Below are positions 49,173 through 57,003 of a stretch of 64,000 nt of DNA, piece by piece. Position 1 is the first letter of the stretch; each line of letters starts with the position of its first letter. The translations under genes were made by a program, and so were the position numbers. The notes beneath the pieces are model-generated. The model had not been told where the DNA came from. It ran no database searches and worked only from the letters and a program-made list of their open reading frames with translations. The stretch comes from Billgrantia campisalis (GTDB lineage Bacteria; Pseudomonadota; Gammaproteobacteria; Pseudomonadales; Halomonadaceae), in contig NZ_JABFUC010000016.1 of the NCBI RefSeq assembly GCF_022341425.1, positions 1 through 64,000 of the forward strand. Reading direction: 5' to 3'.

Positions 49173-50597
49173 TCAGCCGGCCTTGAGTGACGCGAAGGCG
49201 TCCAGGGCGCGGGTCCGGGCCGCCCTGTGATCGACGATCGGCGGCGGATAGCCAAGCTCGCGCAGCCGGTCGCGGGGTGGGGCGTGGCGCGCCTTCGCCG
49301 GCAGCGCGGCCAGTTCGGGCAACCACTCGGCGAGGAAGCGGCCGTTGGGGTCGAAGCGCCGCGACTGGGTGGTGGGGTTGAAGATGCGGAAATAGGGAGC
49401 GGCATCGGTGCCGGTGGAGGCGGCCCACTGCCAGCCGCCGTTGTTGGCGCAGAATTCGCCGTCCACCAGGTGGCGCAGGAAGAAGGCCTCGCCGCGGCGC
49501 CAGTCGATCAGCAGGTGCTTGGCGAGAAACATGGCGGTGATCATGCGCAGCCGGTTATGCATCCAGCCGGTGGCCACCAGCTGGCGCATGGCGGCATCGA
49601 CGATCGGGTAGCCGGTGCGGCCCTCGCACCAGGCGGCAAAGCCGGCCTCGTCGTCGCGCCAGGCGAGCCGCTCGGTGTGGACCTGAAAGGCGCGGTGGCG
49701 ACACACCCGAGGGAAGCCGAAGGCGATGTGCTGGTAGAACTCGCGCCATACCAGCTCGTTGACCCAGGCGGCGAGGCCGGGGTCGCCCTCGGTCAGGCGG
49801 CCGTTGTTCTCGGTCAGCACCGCCTGCAGGCACTGGCGATGGGAGAGCATGCCCAGCGCCAGGTAGGGAGAGAGCTCACTGGTGCCGCGGATCGCCGGCA
49901 TATCGCGCTGCTCGGCGTAGTGGCGGGCGCGAAAGCGCAGGAAGCGCTCGAGCCGGTCGGCGGCCGGGCCCTCGCCGGCGGGCCACTGGCGGCCGTCGAT
50001 GGGGGTGTCCTCCAGCGCGGGCAGCGCGGGCAGCGCGGGCAGTGCATCGGCGGCTATGGGCAGGTGCGCCTGGGGGGCGGGGGTGTCGTGCAGCGCCAGC
50101 CGTTCGCCACTCAGCCGGCGATGCCAGGCGCGGCTGAAGGGGGTGAAGACACCGTAGACGTCGCCCTTGCCGGTCAGCAGCTCGCCGGGGGCGAAGGCCA
50201 CGCGGTCGTGGTGGCCCCAGGCGCCGAGCCCCGCCCCCTGAAAGGCCTCGACCACGGCGCGGTCGCGGGTGACCTCATCCAGGGGGTACTCGTGGTTGAA
50301 ATGCAGCCCCGCGGCGCCGAGCTCCCGGGCGATGGCCAGCAGCGCCGCCGGGGCCTGGGCGAAGTCGTTGAGGTCGCGGTGCAGCAGCGGGATATTGAGC
50401 CCGGCCAGGGCCTCGCCCAGCGCCGCCACCCCGCGGTGCCAGAAGTCCAGCTTGTTGGCGCCGTGGCCGTGGCGCCGCCAGTGGGGCAGGCAGCGCAGGA
50501 AGACCGCCACCACCGGCCCCTGTCTCGCGGCGGCGGCCAGGGCGGCGTTGTCGGCGAGGCGCAGGTCGCTGCGAAACCACATCAGAACGGGAGGCAT
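49173..50597 (-). CDS. phrB: Deoxyribodipyrimidine photo-lyase
   Basis: CPD photolyase uses blue light and FADH- to split cyclobutane pyrimidine dimers. The 474 residues include the N-terminal antenna domain (VLMWFRSDLRLADN) and the FAD domain with GRTGYPIVDAAMRQL, TGWMHNRLRM and NGGWQWAASTGTDAAPYFRIFNP, all matching E. coli PhrB. A short 9-base tandem repeat in the linker yields a run of Leu-Pro-Ala. It lies 45 bases downstream of the MerR regulator in the same direction, and is the first enzyme gene of the probable light-induced operon. Confidence 0.96.
   Translation of the reverse strand: MPPVLMWFRSDLRLADNAALAAAARQGPVVAVFLRCLPHWRRHGHGANKLDFWHRGVAALGEALAGLNIPLLHRDLNDFAQAPAALLAIARELGAAGLHFNHEYPLDEVTRDRAVVEAFQGAGLGAWGHHDRVAFAPGELLTGKGDVYGVFTPFSRAWHRRLSGERLALHDTPAPQAHLPIAADALPALPALPALEDTPIDGRQWPAGEGPAADRLERFLRFRARHYAEQRDMPAIRGTSELSPYLALGMLSHRQCLQAVLTENNGRLTEGDPGLAAWVNELVWREFYQHIAFGFPRVCRHRAFQVHTERLAWRDDEAGFAAWCEGRTGYPIVDAAMRQLVATGWMHNRLRMITAMFLAKHLLIDWRRGEAFFLRHLVDGEFCANNGGWQWAASTGTDAAPYFRIFNPTTQSRRFDPNGRFLAEWLPELAALPAKARHAPPRDRLRELGYPPPIVDHRAARTRALDAFASLKAG
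50016..50045 (-). repeat. 9-bp tandem repeat in phrB
   Basis: The unit GCGCGGGCA (plus strand) occurs three times in a row, with a variant fourth, giving ALPALPALPAL in the protein. It lies in the interdomain linker, where length change should be tolerated. Confidence 0.7.
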
Positions 50598-50642
50598 AGC
50601 GGCTCCTCGGGCGCGGCGGTGATGGGGTGGCGTGGAGCGGTG

Positions 50643-51557
50643 TCACGCCTCTCGCAGTAGCGGGCCAAGCTGGGCGATGGCCTGGGGCAGGTCATCGCCG
50701 AGCAGCGCCACCTGGCTGGCCTTCAGGTCGCTGTGGCGGATCCGTGCCACCGGCCCGCACAGCGCCAGCGGTACCTCCAACTGCTCCGCCAGGCGCGGCA
50801 GCTGGCGGCGGATCAGGTCGGCGCGTTCGGCGCGTCCGCTGGCCAGCAGCAGGGCCGAGGCCCGCAGTCGCTCCGCCGCCAGCGGCAGTTCGCCGAGGGG
50901 CAGGGGGGCATCGAACAGCTGGATATGGTAGCCGGCGTCGCTGGCGGCCAGGGCCGCCAGCAGCAGCCACAGCGGTCCCGGGTCGTCGGGCAGCGGGGTA
51001 AGCAGCAGCCGTGGCCCCTGGCTCGCCAGGTTGGCGTGATAGAGCCGGGTGCCGATGCGGGTGCGCAGGAAGGCTTCCAGGCATCGGCGCTGCAGGGTGG
51101 CGCCGAGCTGGTCGTCCCACTGCTCCTCCAGCTCGCGCACGGCCGGCTGCCACAGCTCGACCAGGCAGGTGGTCACCGGGTAGAGGGCCAGGCCCTGGTT
51201 GAACAGGGCCTCCAGGCGGGCCAGGTCCAGGGCTTCCACCGCCGTGATCAGCTGGCGGCGCTGGCTCGACCAGTCGCCGGATGCCGGCTCGGGGGCGGGG
51301 GCGACCTCCGGCTGGTCGAGCAGGTCCTTGACCTGGCTGACCGGCACGCCGCGGTTGAGCCACTGCAGGATGCGCTCGACCCGCTCGATGTCCTCCCGGG
51401 CGTAAAGGCGATGGCCCTTGGGGGTGCGCTGCGGGCAGATCAGCCCGTAGCGGCGCTCCCAGGCGCGCAGGGTGACCGAGTTGACACCGGTGAGTCGGGA
51501 CACCTCGCGTATCGGGTACAGCGGCGTGTCGGCCGGGTGGGTCGCCTTGTCGGTCAT
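50643..51557 (-). CDS. MerR-family regulator, LitR/CarH-like with degenerate B12 domain
   Basis: A 304-residue regulator. An N-terminal MerR winged helix (about 13-80: YPIREVSRLTGVNSVTLRAWERRYGL) is followed by a domain shaped like the four-helix plus Rossmann cobalamin domains of light sensors. The B12 signatures are missing. W147 is followed after nine residues by RR instead of the EH of CarH, and where a GExHxxG ligand loop is expected the chain reads DDPGPLW. It should thus sense light, if at all, through another partner, as class II LitR does in Pseudomonas. It is followed by phrB. A TGTACA-N12-TGTACA site overlaps its own promoter. Confidence 0.85.
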   Translation of the reverse strand: MTDKATHPADTPLYPIREVSRLTGVNSVTLRAWERRYGLICPQRTPKGHRLYAREDIERVERILQWLNRGVPVSQVKDLLDQPEVAPAPEPASGDWSSQRRQLITAVEALDLARLEALFNQGLALYPVTTCLVELWQPAVRELEEQWDDQLGATLQRRCLEAFLRTRIGTRLYHANLASQGPRLLLTPLPDDPGPLWLLLAALAASDAGYHIQLFDAPLPLGELPLAAERLRASALLLASGRAERADLIRRQLPRLAEQLEVPLALCGPVARIRHSDLKASQVALLGDDLPQAIAQLGPLLREA

Positions 51558-51647
51558 GCTGCATTTGCCTCCTGGTTGGGCGGGACCGAACGCCTCCGCC
51601 TGTCGTCGCCTGGGTGCGGGCGGTATCGCCCTTGGATATCGCGATAT

Positions 51648-51671
51648 TGTACACCACTCAGGCGCTGTACA
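51648..51671 (-). promoter_or_regulatory. LitR-type operator in the merR promoter
   Basis: TGTACA (51648-51653), exactly 12 bases, then TGTACA (51666-51671). Each half is itself palindromic. On the minus strand it overlaps TTGTAC and TACAAT, usable as -35 and -10 with a short spacer, about 90 bases before the regulator start. It matches the operator form T(G/A)TACA-N12-TGTA(C/T)A that I recall for class II LitR in Pseudomonas putida. Autoregulation and control of the phrB operon are inferred. Confidence 0.8.
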
Positions 51672-51720
51672 AGTGCCGCCTGGGCGTGGTCGCCGGCCGA
51701 GTATTCACCGGCTGGCGGCG

Positions 51721-52755
51721 TCAGTTGCCGTTGATCAGCGCCTGGCCGAGGTGGTAGCCCGAGAGCCAGGCATCCTCGACGCGGGGGCCGCGCCAGCCGT
51801 CGCCGCACAGCGCCAGGCCGCCGGCCCCGCGCCGGTAGTCGCGGTTGATCGCCTCGCCGCTGGCGAAGACGTCGGGTTGGGCATAGCGCCAGCGGTGGGC
51901 CCCCGTTTCGCTGGGGGCGGGGAGCTCCACCCCGTCGGGCAGGGCCGTGCGCAGGGCGTCGAGCAGCGCGGCCACCACCCAGGCGGCGTCGGCCTCCAGG
52001 TGCTCCTGGCTCCAGGGCAGCCTGGCCAGCAGGGTCAGGCTCTCACCCTGTTCCGCGCGCCCGGGCTTGCTGTCGTTGCGGGCCACGAAGCGCAGCGGGC
52101 CCTCGGCCGGCATGGCCGCCTGCCAGTCCTGGGGCACGCCGGGCAGGCGCGGCAGCGGTGCCGCGAGGCGCGCCCAGGCCGCCCAGCAGGGGCGCTGGAT
52201 CACCCGGCGGCAGGCCTCGCCGAGCGACGCCTCGTGGGCCGCCACCAGAGACTCGGCCTGGGGCGTCGGGGCGCTCACCACTACCTGGTCGTAGGGGCCG
52301 TGGCGATGGCCGCCGTGGTCGTGCAGCCACCAGCCGGCGCTGTCCCGGGCCAGCTGGACGATGCGCGTATCGACCTGCAGCGTTAGCCCCTCGGCCAGAT
52401 GGCGAGTGAGGGCGCTCATGCGCGGGGTGCCGATATAGCGGGTGCGGCCGTCATGGTGGCGGTGCCACTGCCCGGCCTCGACCCGCCAGACTCGCTGGGG
52501 CCAGGGCGCTATCTGCCCGTCACGCCGCCAGCGCTCGACTTCGCGCTGGAAGCGTTCGTCTCTTACGCTGAAGAACTGAGCGCCGATGTCCAGGCTGGCC
52601 TCCGCCAGGCGCCGGGTTGCCAGACGTCCGCCAGGGCCGCGGGACTTTTCGAACAGCGTCACTGGCCAGCCGGCCGAGTGGAGGGCCCGGGCACAGGCCA
52701 GGCCGGCGATGCCGGCGCCGATGATGGCGGTGGAACAGGGGGCCGTCTGGGTCAT
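51721..52755 (-). CDS. Renalase-like NAD(P)/FAD-dependent oxidoreductase
   Basis: A 344-residue flavoprotein. The dinucleotide motif IIGAGIAGLACARAL (near 10-24) and the following FEKSRGPGGRLATRR are typical of the renalase-like group, as is the C-terminal LCGDGWRGPRVEDAWLSGYHLG. The substrate is unknown; some relatives oxidise dihydro-isomers of NAD(P)H. It is divergent from the TIGR01777 gene and points towards the LitR-like regulator. Similar genes occur near photolyase and LitR genes in other bacteria, as I recall, so it may belong to the same response. Confidence 0.8.
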   Translation of the reverse strand: MTQTAPCSTAIIGAGIAGLACARALHSAGWPVTLFEKSRGPGGRLATRRLAEASLDIGAQFFSVRDERFQREVERWRRDGQIAPWPQRVWRVEAGQWHRHHDGRTRYIGTPRMSALTRHLAEGLTLQVDTRIVQLARDSAGWWLHDHGGHRHGPYDQVVVSAPTPQAESLVAAHEASLGEACRRVIQRPCWAAWARLAAPLPRLPGVPQDWQAAMPAEGPLRFVARNDSKPGRAEQGESLTLLARLPWSQEHLEADAAWVVAALLDALRTALPDGVELPAPSETGAHRWRYAQPDVFASGEAINRDYRRGAGGLALCGDGWRGPRVEDAWLSGYHLGQALINGN

Positions 52756-52802
52756 GGGGCCTCACGCAGAGAAGCGGCTTTTCCGCTAGACTAGCAGAAG
52801 CG

Positions 52803-52815
52803 TACAACGGTTGTA
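52803..52815. promoter_or_regulatory. Perfect palindrome in a divergent promoter region
   Basis: TACAAC-G-GTTGTA is a perfect 13-base palindrome in the 104-base space between two divergent genes. It overlaps TATAAC (52814-52819), a possible -10 for the plus-strand gene. It looks like an operator. Its TTGTA half resembles, but does not equal, the TGTACA half-site upstream of merR. Confidence 0.55.
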
Positions 52816-52859
52816 TAACCAGCATTTTCACGATCAACGATGCCAGGGAGGAGTTCGGG

Positions 52860-53765
52860 ATGCGAGTGCTGATTACCGGAGGCAGTGGGTTCGTCGGGCA
52901 GCGGCTGTGTCAGCGCCTCAATGAGGCGGGGCACCGGCTGCTGGTGGTGTCCCGCGACCCGGAAGCCGTGCGCAGTCGGCTTCCCAAGGGGGCCGATCTG
53001 CGCCGCTCGGTGCTGGATTTCGTCGACTCGCCCCCCGATGCGATCGTCAACCTGGCCGGCGAGTCCATCGCCGGCCGGCGCTGGAGCGACAATCAGAAGA
53101 AGCGGCTGATCGACTCGCGGGTCAATATCACCCGCGACCTGGTGATCCTCTGCGAACAGCTCAAGCAGACCGGCGGCCGGGCGCCGCAGGTGATGGTCTC
53201 GGGCTCGGCGATGGGCTACTACGGCGACCAGGGCGACACCGAGGTCACCGAGGAGACCCCGCCCCATGACGAGTTCGCCCATCGGCTGTGCAAGCGCTGG
53301 GAGGACACCGCCCGGGAGGCGACGGAATTCGGCACCCGGGTGGTGCTGCTGCGTCTCGGCCTGGTGCTGGATGCCGGCGGCGGCAGCCTGCAGAAGATGC
53401 TGCCGCCGTTCAAGCTGGGGCTCGGCGGGCGCTTCGGTGACGGCAGGCAGTTCATGCCCTGGATCCACCGTGAGGATCTGGTGCGGGCGATCTGCTTTCT
53501 GCTCGAGCATGATGAGCTGGAGGGGCCGGTCAACGGCAGCGCGCCGCATCCGGTGCGCAACGCCGAGTTCGCGCGCACCCTGGCGAAGCAGCTCAAGCGG
53601 CCGGCGGTGCTGCCGGTACCGGCCATCGTCCTGGAAACCGCCTTCGGCGAGATGGCGCGGCTGCTGCTGACCGGCGCCGACATGCGCCCCAAGCGCCTCC
53701 AGGGGGCGGGCTTTCAGTTCAAGTTCGAGACGCTCGAGGCGGCGCTGGCCGATATCCTGGGTTGA
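52860..53765 (+). CDS. TIGR01777 family epimerase (YfcH-like)
   Basis: A 301-residue extended-SDR protein with the cofactor loop ITGGSGFVGQRL (about 5-16), AIVNLAGESIAGRRW (about 61-75), SGSAMGYYGDQGD and MPWIHREDLVRAI, all characteristic of the TIGR01777 family. No reaction is firmly known. A GGGAGGAG ribosome site precedes the ATG. It is divergent from the renalase-like gene and shares the palindrome. Its 3' end faces rapA across a 95-bp repeat. Confidence 0.88.
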   Translation: MRVLITGGSGFVGQRLCQRLNEAGHRLLVVSRDPEAVRSRLPKGADLRRSVLDFVDSPPDAIVNLAGESIAGRRWSDNQKKRLIDSRVNITRDLVILCEQLKQTGGRAPQVMVSGSAMGYYGDQGDTEVTEETPPHDEFAHRLCKRWEDTAREATEFGTRVVLLRLGLVLDAGGGSLQKMLPPFKLGLGGRFGDGRQFMPWIHREDLVRAICFLLEHDELEGPVNGSAPHPVRNAEFARTLAKQLKRPAVLPVPAIVLETAFGEMARLLLTGADMRPKRLQGAGFQFKFETLEAALADILG

Positions 53766-53790
53766 ACCACCTTGCCAATGTGGCGGGACG

Positions 53791-53885
53791 CCGGAGGCAG
53801 GCCGAAGAGGAGGTCATTTGCCATGGAAGGCAAATGTAGCGCCCAGGGAGGGGTTCACAGCGCCTCCTAGTAGGCCTGTCGCCGG
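53791..53885 (-). repeat. 95-bp imperfect palindromic repeat, copy 2
   Basis: Its reverse complement aligns without gaps to 33380-33474. Its internal hairpin CATTTGCC-ATGGAA-GGCAAATG (53815-53836) differs in sequence from that of copy 1, but pairing is kept. It lies between the convergent ends of the TIGR01777 gene and rapA, the same type of location as copy 1. Confidence 0.75.
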
Positions 53886-53897
53886 ACCAGTCCCGGA

Positions 53898-56861
53898 TCA
53901 CCTTGCCTCTTCTCCCACCGTCACGATCACCCGCACCGCATCCAGGCGCAAACGGGTGCCGTCGATGGCGGCGTCGAGCTCGGCCCGCTCGTGGCGCAGG
54001 GCCTCGAGCTCCTCCTCGCGCACGGCGGGGTTGAGCCGTGCCAGCGCCGTGAGGCGGGCCAGCTCACCGTCCAGCGACTCGCGCATGCGCACCTGGGCGG
54101 CCTCGACGATGCTCGGCAGCTCGCGGTCGGCCTCCAGCTCGCCCTGGGTGAGCAGCTCGCGCAGCCGGTCATGGCGGCTGCGGATCAGATCCCGGGCCAT
54201 GGCCTTCTTGACCTTCTGCAGGTTCTTCGAAAGCCCCGTGAAGGAGATCTTGTCGGTGAGCACGGCGCCGGATTCGTCGAGCAGCACCCGCACCGCGGTG
54301 GGCGGCAGGAAGCGGTTGACGTGCAGCCGCCGGGGCGCCGGGCAGTGGGTGCGAAACACCAGCTCGGTCATGATCCGGCCGGCAGGAATCGCCGGGTGCT
54401 TGAGCAGCGCCAGGGCGGTGTTGCCCATGGTGCCGTCGAGGATACGGCCCATCATCTCGCGCAGCAGCGGGTGCTCCCAGGAGAGACGCTGGACGTCGTC
54501 GCGGGCCAGCGCGCGCGACCGTGACAGAGTGGCGGTGAAGCCGTCCTCGCCCTTCACCAGGCCGGGCAGGCCGTCGAGCATCTGCGGGCTCGGCTGCAGG
54601 TGCAGCAGGCCGCCGCCGAGCTCCTGGCCGTCGACGCCGAAGATATCCAGCGCTTGGTCCAGGTAGCGCGGCAGCGCCCGGTCCTCGTCCAGCTCGCGGA
54701 TGGCGTCGGCCACCGCCTCGGCCCGCCCGGGGCGGCAGGCATTGAGCTCCAGCAGCCGGTTGCGGCCGGCGTCGCGCTCGGCCAGCCGGCTGTCGAACAG
54801 GGCGCGTGTCTCGGCGATCAGCTCGTCGAGGCTCTCGTCGTCGAGCAGTGCCTCGGCCAGGGCGTCGCCGAAGGCGTCGAACAGGGCGTTGCCCTCGCCG
54901 TGAGGGGCGCTGAAGGCCTCCATGCCCTCGCGGTACCAGCGCAGCAGCCGCTCGCCGGGGCTGCCTTCCAGCACCGGCACATGAATCTCGATGGCATGGC
55001 GCTGGCCGATCCGGTCGAGCCGCCCGATGCGCTGCTCCAGCTGGTCGGGATGCTGGGGCAGGTCGAACATCACCAGGTGGCGGCAGAACTGGAAGTTGCG
55101 CCCCTCGGAGCCGATCTCCGAGCAGATCAGCGCCCGGCAGCCATCCTCGTCATCGGCGAAGGCCGCCGCGGCGCGGTCGCGCTCCACCAGCGAGAGGCCT
55201 TCGTGGAACACCGGCGCATGGAAGCCGCCGAGCACCCGCAGCGCCTCGGCCAGGCCCTGGGCGGTGTCGCGGCCGTGGGCGATCACCAGCACCTTGTCGT
55301 TGGCGAAGCCCTGCTCGCCGTCGTCCGCGAGTCGCTCGAGCAGCCAGCTGACCCGGGGGTCGAACTGCCACCAGGGCTCTTCGTTCAAGGGGTCGTCGGT
55401 CAGCGCCTGGTACATGGCGTCGGGATAGATCAGCACGTCCGGGTGGTCGAGGCCGGTCTCGATCAGCAGCTCGTCGAGGTAGTCCTCGTCGCGCTCGAGC
55501 TTGCGCAGCACCCGACGGTAGGGCGAGGGCAGCGCCAGCGGGGCCAGGTGCAGGCGACGCTCCGGAAAGCCGCCCACATGGCGGCGGCTGTTGCGAAACA
55601 TCACCCGGCCGGTGCCGTGGCGGTCGAGCAGCGCCTCGCGCAGCTGGCTGCGGGCGGCGGCGTGCTGGGAGTCACCGGCCTCGGGGTTGGCCAGGGTGTC
55701 GAGCAGCGCCAGGCTGTCGGGTTCGTCGATCACCGCGGCGACCCGCTCTCGGTCGGCGTCATCGCCGCCGGTCGACGAGCCGGGCAGTCGCTCCAGGGCA
55801 TCGATCGCCTCGGCCACCTGCACATAGCCCTGCTCCTCCTCGCGGAAGCGCTCGAGGCTGTGGTAGCGGTCCGGGTCGAGCAGGCGCAGCCGCGCGAAAT
55901 GGCTCGTGAGGCCCATCTGCTCCGGGGTGGCGGTGAGCAGCAGTACGCCGTCGATCTCGGCGGCCAGGCGCCCCACGCAGGCGTAGCCGGGTCCCGCCTG
56001 CTCCTCGCTCCAGTCCAGGTGGTGGGCCTCGTCGACGATCAGCAGGTCCCAGGCGCAGGCCAGCGCCTGGGCCTGGCGGTGGGGATTGGCGAACAGCCAG
56101 TCCTGGCTGGCCAGAATGAGCTGGCCGGCCTCGAAGGGGTTGGCCGCGCCGTGGGCCTGGCTCTGCTGTTCGTCGAGCAGGGTCACCTCCAGGGCGAAGC
56201 GGCGCAGCAGCTCCACCAGCCACTGGTGGCAGAGGCTCGCCGGCACCAGGATCAGCGCCCGCTCGGCGCGACCGGTGAGCAGCAGGCGGTGCAGGATCAG
56301 TCCCGCCTCGATGGTCTTGCCCAGGCCCACCTCGTCGGCCAGCAGCACCCGGGGAGCGTGGCGTCGCGACACCTCGTCGGCGATATAGAGCTGATGGGGG
56401 ATCAGGTCGATACGCGGCCCGGCCAGGCCCAGCGCCGGGTTCTGCTCGATGCGGTGGAAATGGTGCAGGGTGCGAAAGCGCAGGTCGAACCAGTCGTTGC
56501 GGTCCACCTGACCGGTGAGCAGTCGGTCGCGGGCCTGGTCGAACTGCATGGTGTCGGCCAGCTTGGCCTCGGGCAGCTCGGTGAGCTCGCCCTGGTCGTC
56601 CTCGCCGATATAGACGATCAGGCCGCCCACCTCCTTGCTGTCGTCGACCCGCATCTGCCAGCCGTCGGCGGACTGGATGCGGTCACCGCTGCCGAAGGCG
56701 ACACGTGTCAACGGGGCCTGACGGCTGCTGTAGGTGCGGGTTTCCTGGCTGGCGCCGAACAGCACGGTGACGCTGCGCGCATCGCAGCTCAGGATGGTGC
56801 CCAGACCCAGCTCGGCCTCGCCGTCGCTGATCCAGCGCTGGCCGGGTGAAAAGTCGCTCAT
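53898..56861 (-). CDS. rapA: RNA polymerase-associated protein RapA (ATP-dependent helicase HepA)
   Basis: RapA is a Swi2/Snf2-type ATPase that recycles stalled RNA polymerase. The ATG at 56861 (MSDFSPGQRWISDGEAELGLGT) gives 987 residues, close to E. coli RapA (968). An N-terminal Tudor-like pair (about 1-110) is followed by Walker A LADEVGLGKTIEAG and the DEAH box VDEAHHLDW. The second RecA half has SEIGSEGRNFQF and QRIGRLDRIGQ. The C-terminal domain is typical. The open frame extends 11 codons upstream, but family alignment supports the chosen start. Confidence 0.96.
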   Translation of the reverse strand: MSDFSPGQRWISDGEAELGLGTILSCDARSVTVLFGASQETRTYSSRQAPLTRVAFGSGDRIQSADGWQMRVDDSKEVGGLIVYIGEDDQGELTELPEAKLADTMQFDQARDRLLTGQVDRNDWFDLRFRTLHHFHRIEQNPALGLAGPRIDLIPHQLYIADEVSRRHAPRVLLADEVGLGKTIEAGLILHRLLLTGRAERALILVPASLCHQWLVELLRRFALEVTLLDEQQSQAHGAANPFEAGQLILASQDWLFANPHRQAQALACAWDLLIVDEAHHLDWSEEQAGPGYACVGRLAAEIDGVLLLTATPEQMGLTSHFARLRLLDPDRYHSLERFREEEQGYVQVAEAIDALERLPGSSTGGDDADRERVAAVIDEPDSLALLDTLANPEAGDSQHAAARSQLREALLDRHGTGRVMFRNSRRHVGGFPERRLHLAPLALPSPYRRVLRKLERDEDYLDELLIETGLDHPDVLIYPDAMYQALTDDPLNEEPWWQFDPRVSWLLERLADDGEQGFANDKVLVIAHGRDTAQGLAEALRVLGGFHAPVFHEGLSLVERDRAAAAFADDEDGCRALICSEIGSEGRNFQFCRHLVMFDLPQHPDQLEQRIGRLDRIGQRHAIEIHVPVLEGSPGERLLRWYREGMEAFSAPHGEGNALFDAFGDALAEALLDDESLDELIAETRALFDSRLAERDAGRNRLLELNACRPGRAEAVADAIRELDEDRALPRYLDQALDIFGVDGQELGGGLLHLQPSPQMLDGLPGLVKGEDGFTATLSRSRALARDDVQRLSWEHPLLREMMGRILDGTMGNTALALLKHPAIPAGRIMTELVFRTHCPAPRRLHVNRFLPPTAVRVLLDESGAVLTDKISFTGLSKNLQKVKKAMARDLIRSRHDRLRELLTQGELEADRELPSIVEAAQVRMRESLDGELARLTALARLNPAVREEELEALRHERAELDAAIDGTRLRLDAVRVIVTVGEEAR

Positions 56862-57003
56862 GGTGCCTCGGAGGATGCTGAAAACGGTGCGCACACCGCC
56901 GACGATTGAGCCGCCGGCGGCAACGGGGCGAGGGATTCTAACGCAAAGCCCGTCCCGGCTTAAGGGTGGCGATGACGCTCAGAGCATGTTAAGGCGGCAA
57001 GGC

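Noticed and set aside
52860..53765. Naming the TIGR01777 gene sulA or cell-division inhibitor
   Set aside because: Old annotations use that name, but the protein is an extended SDR with no relation to SulA.
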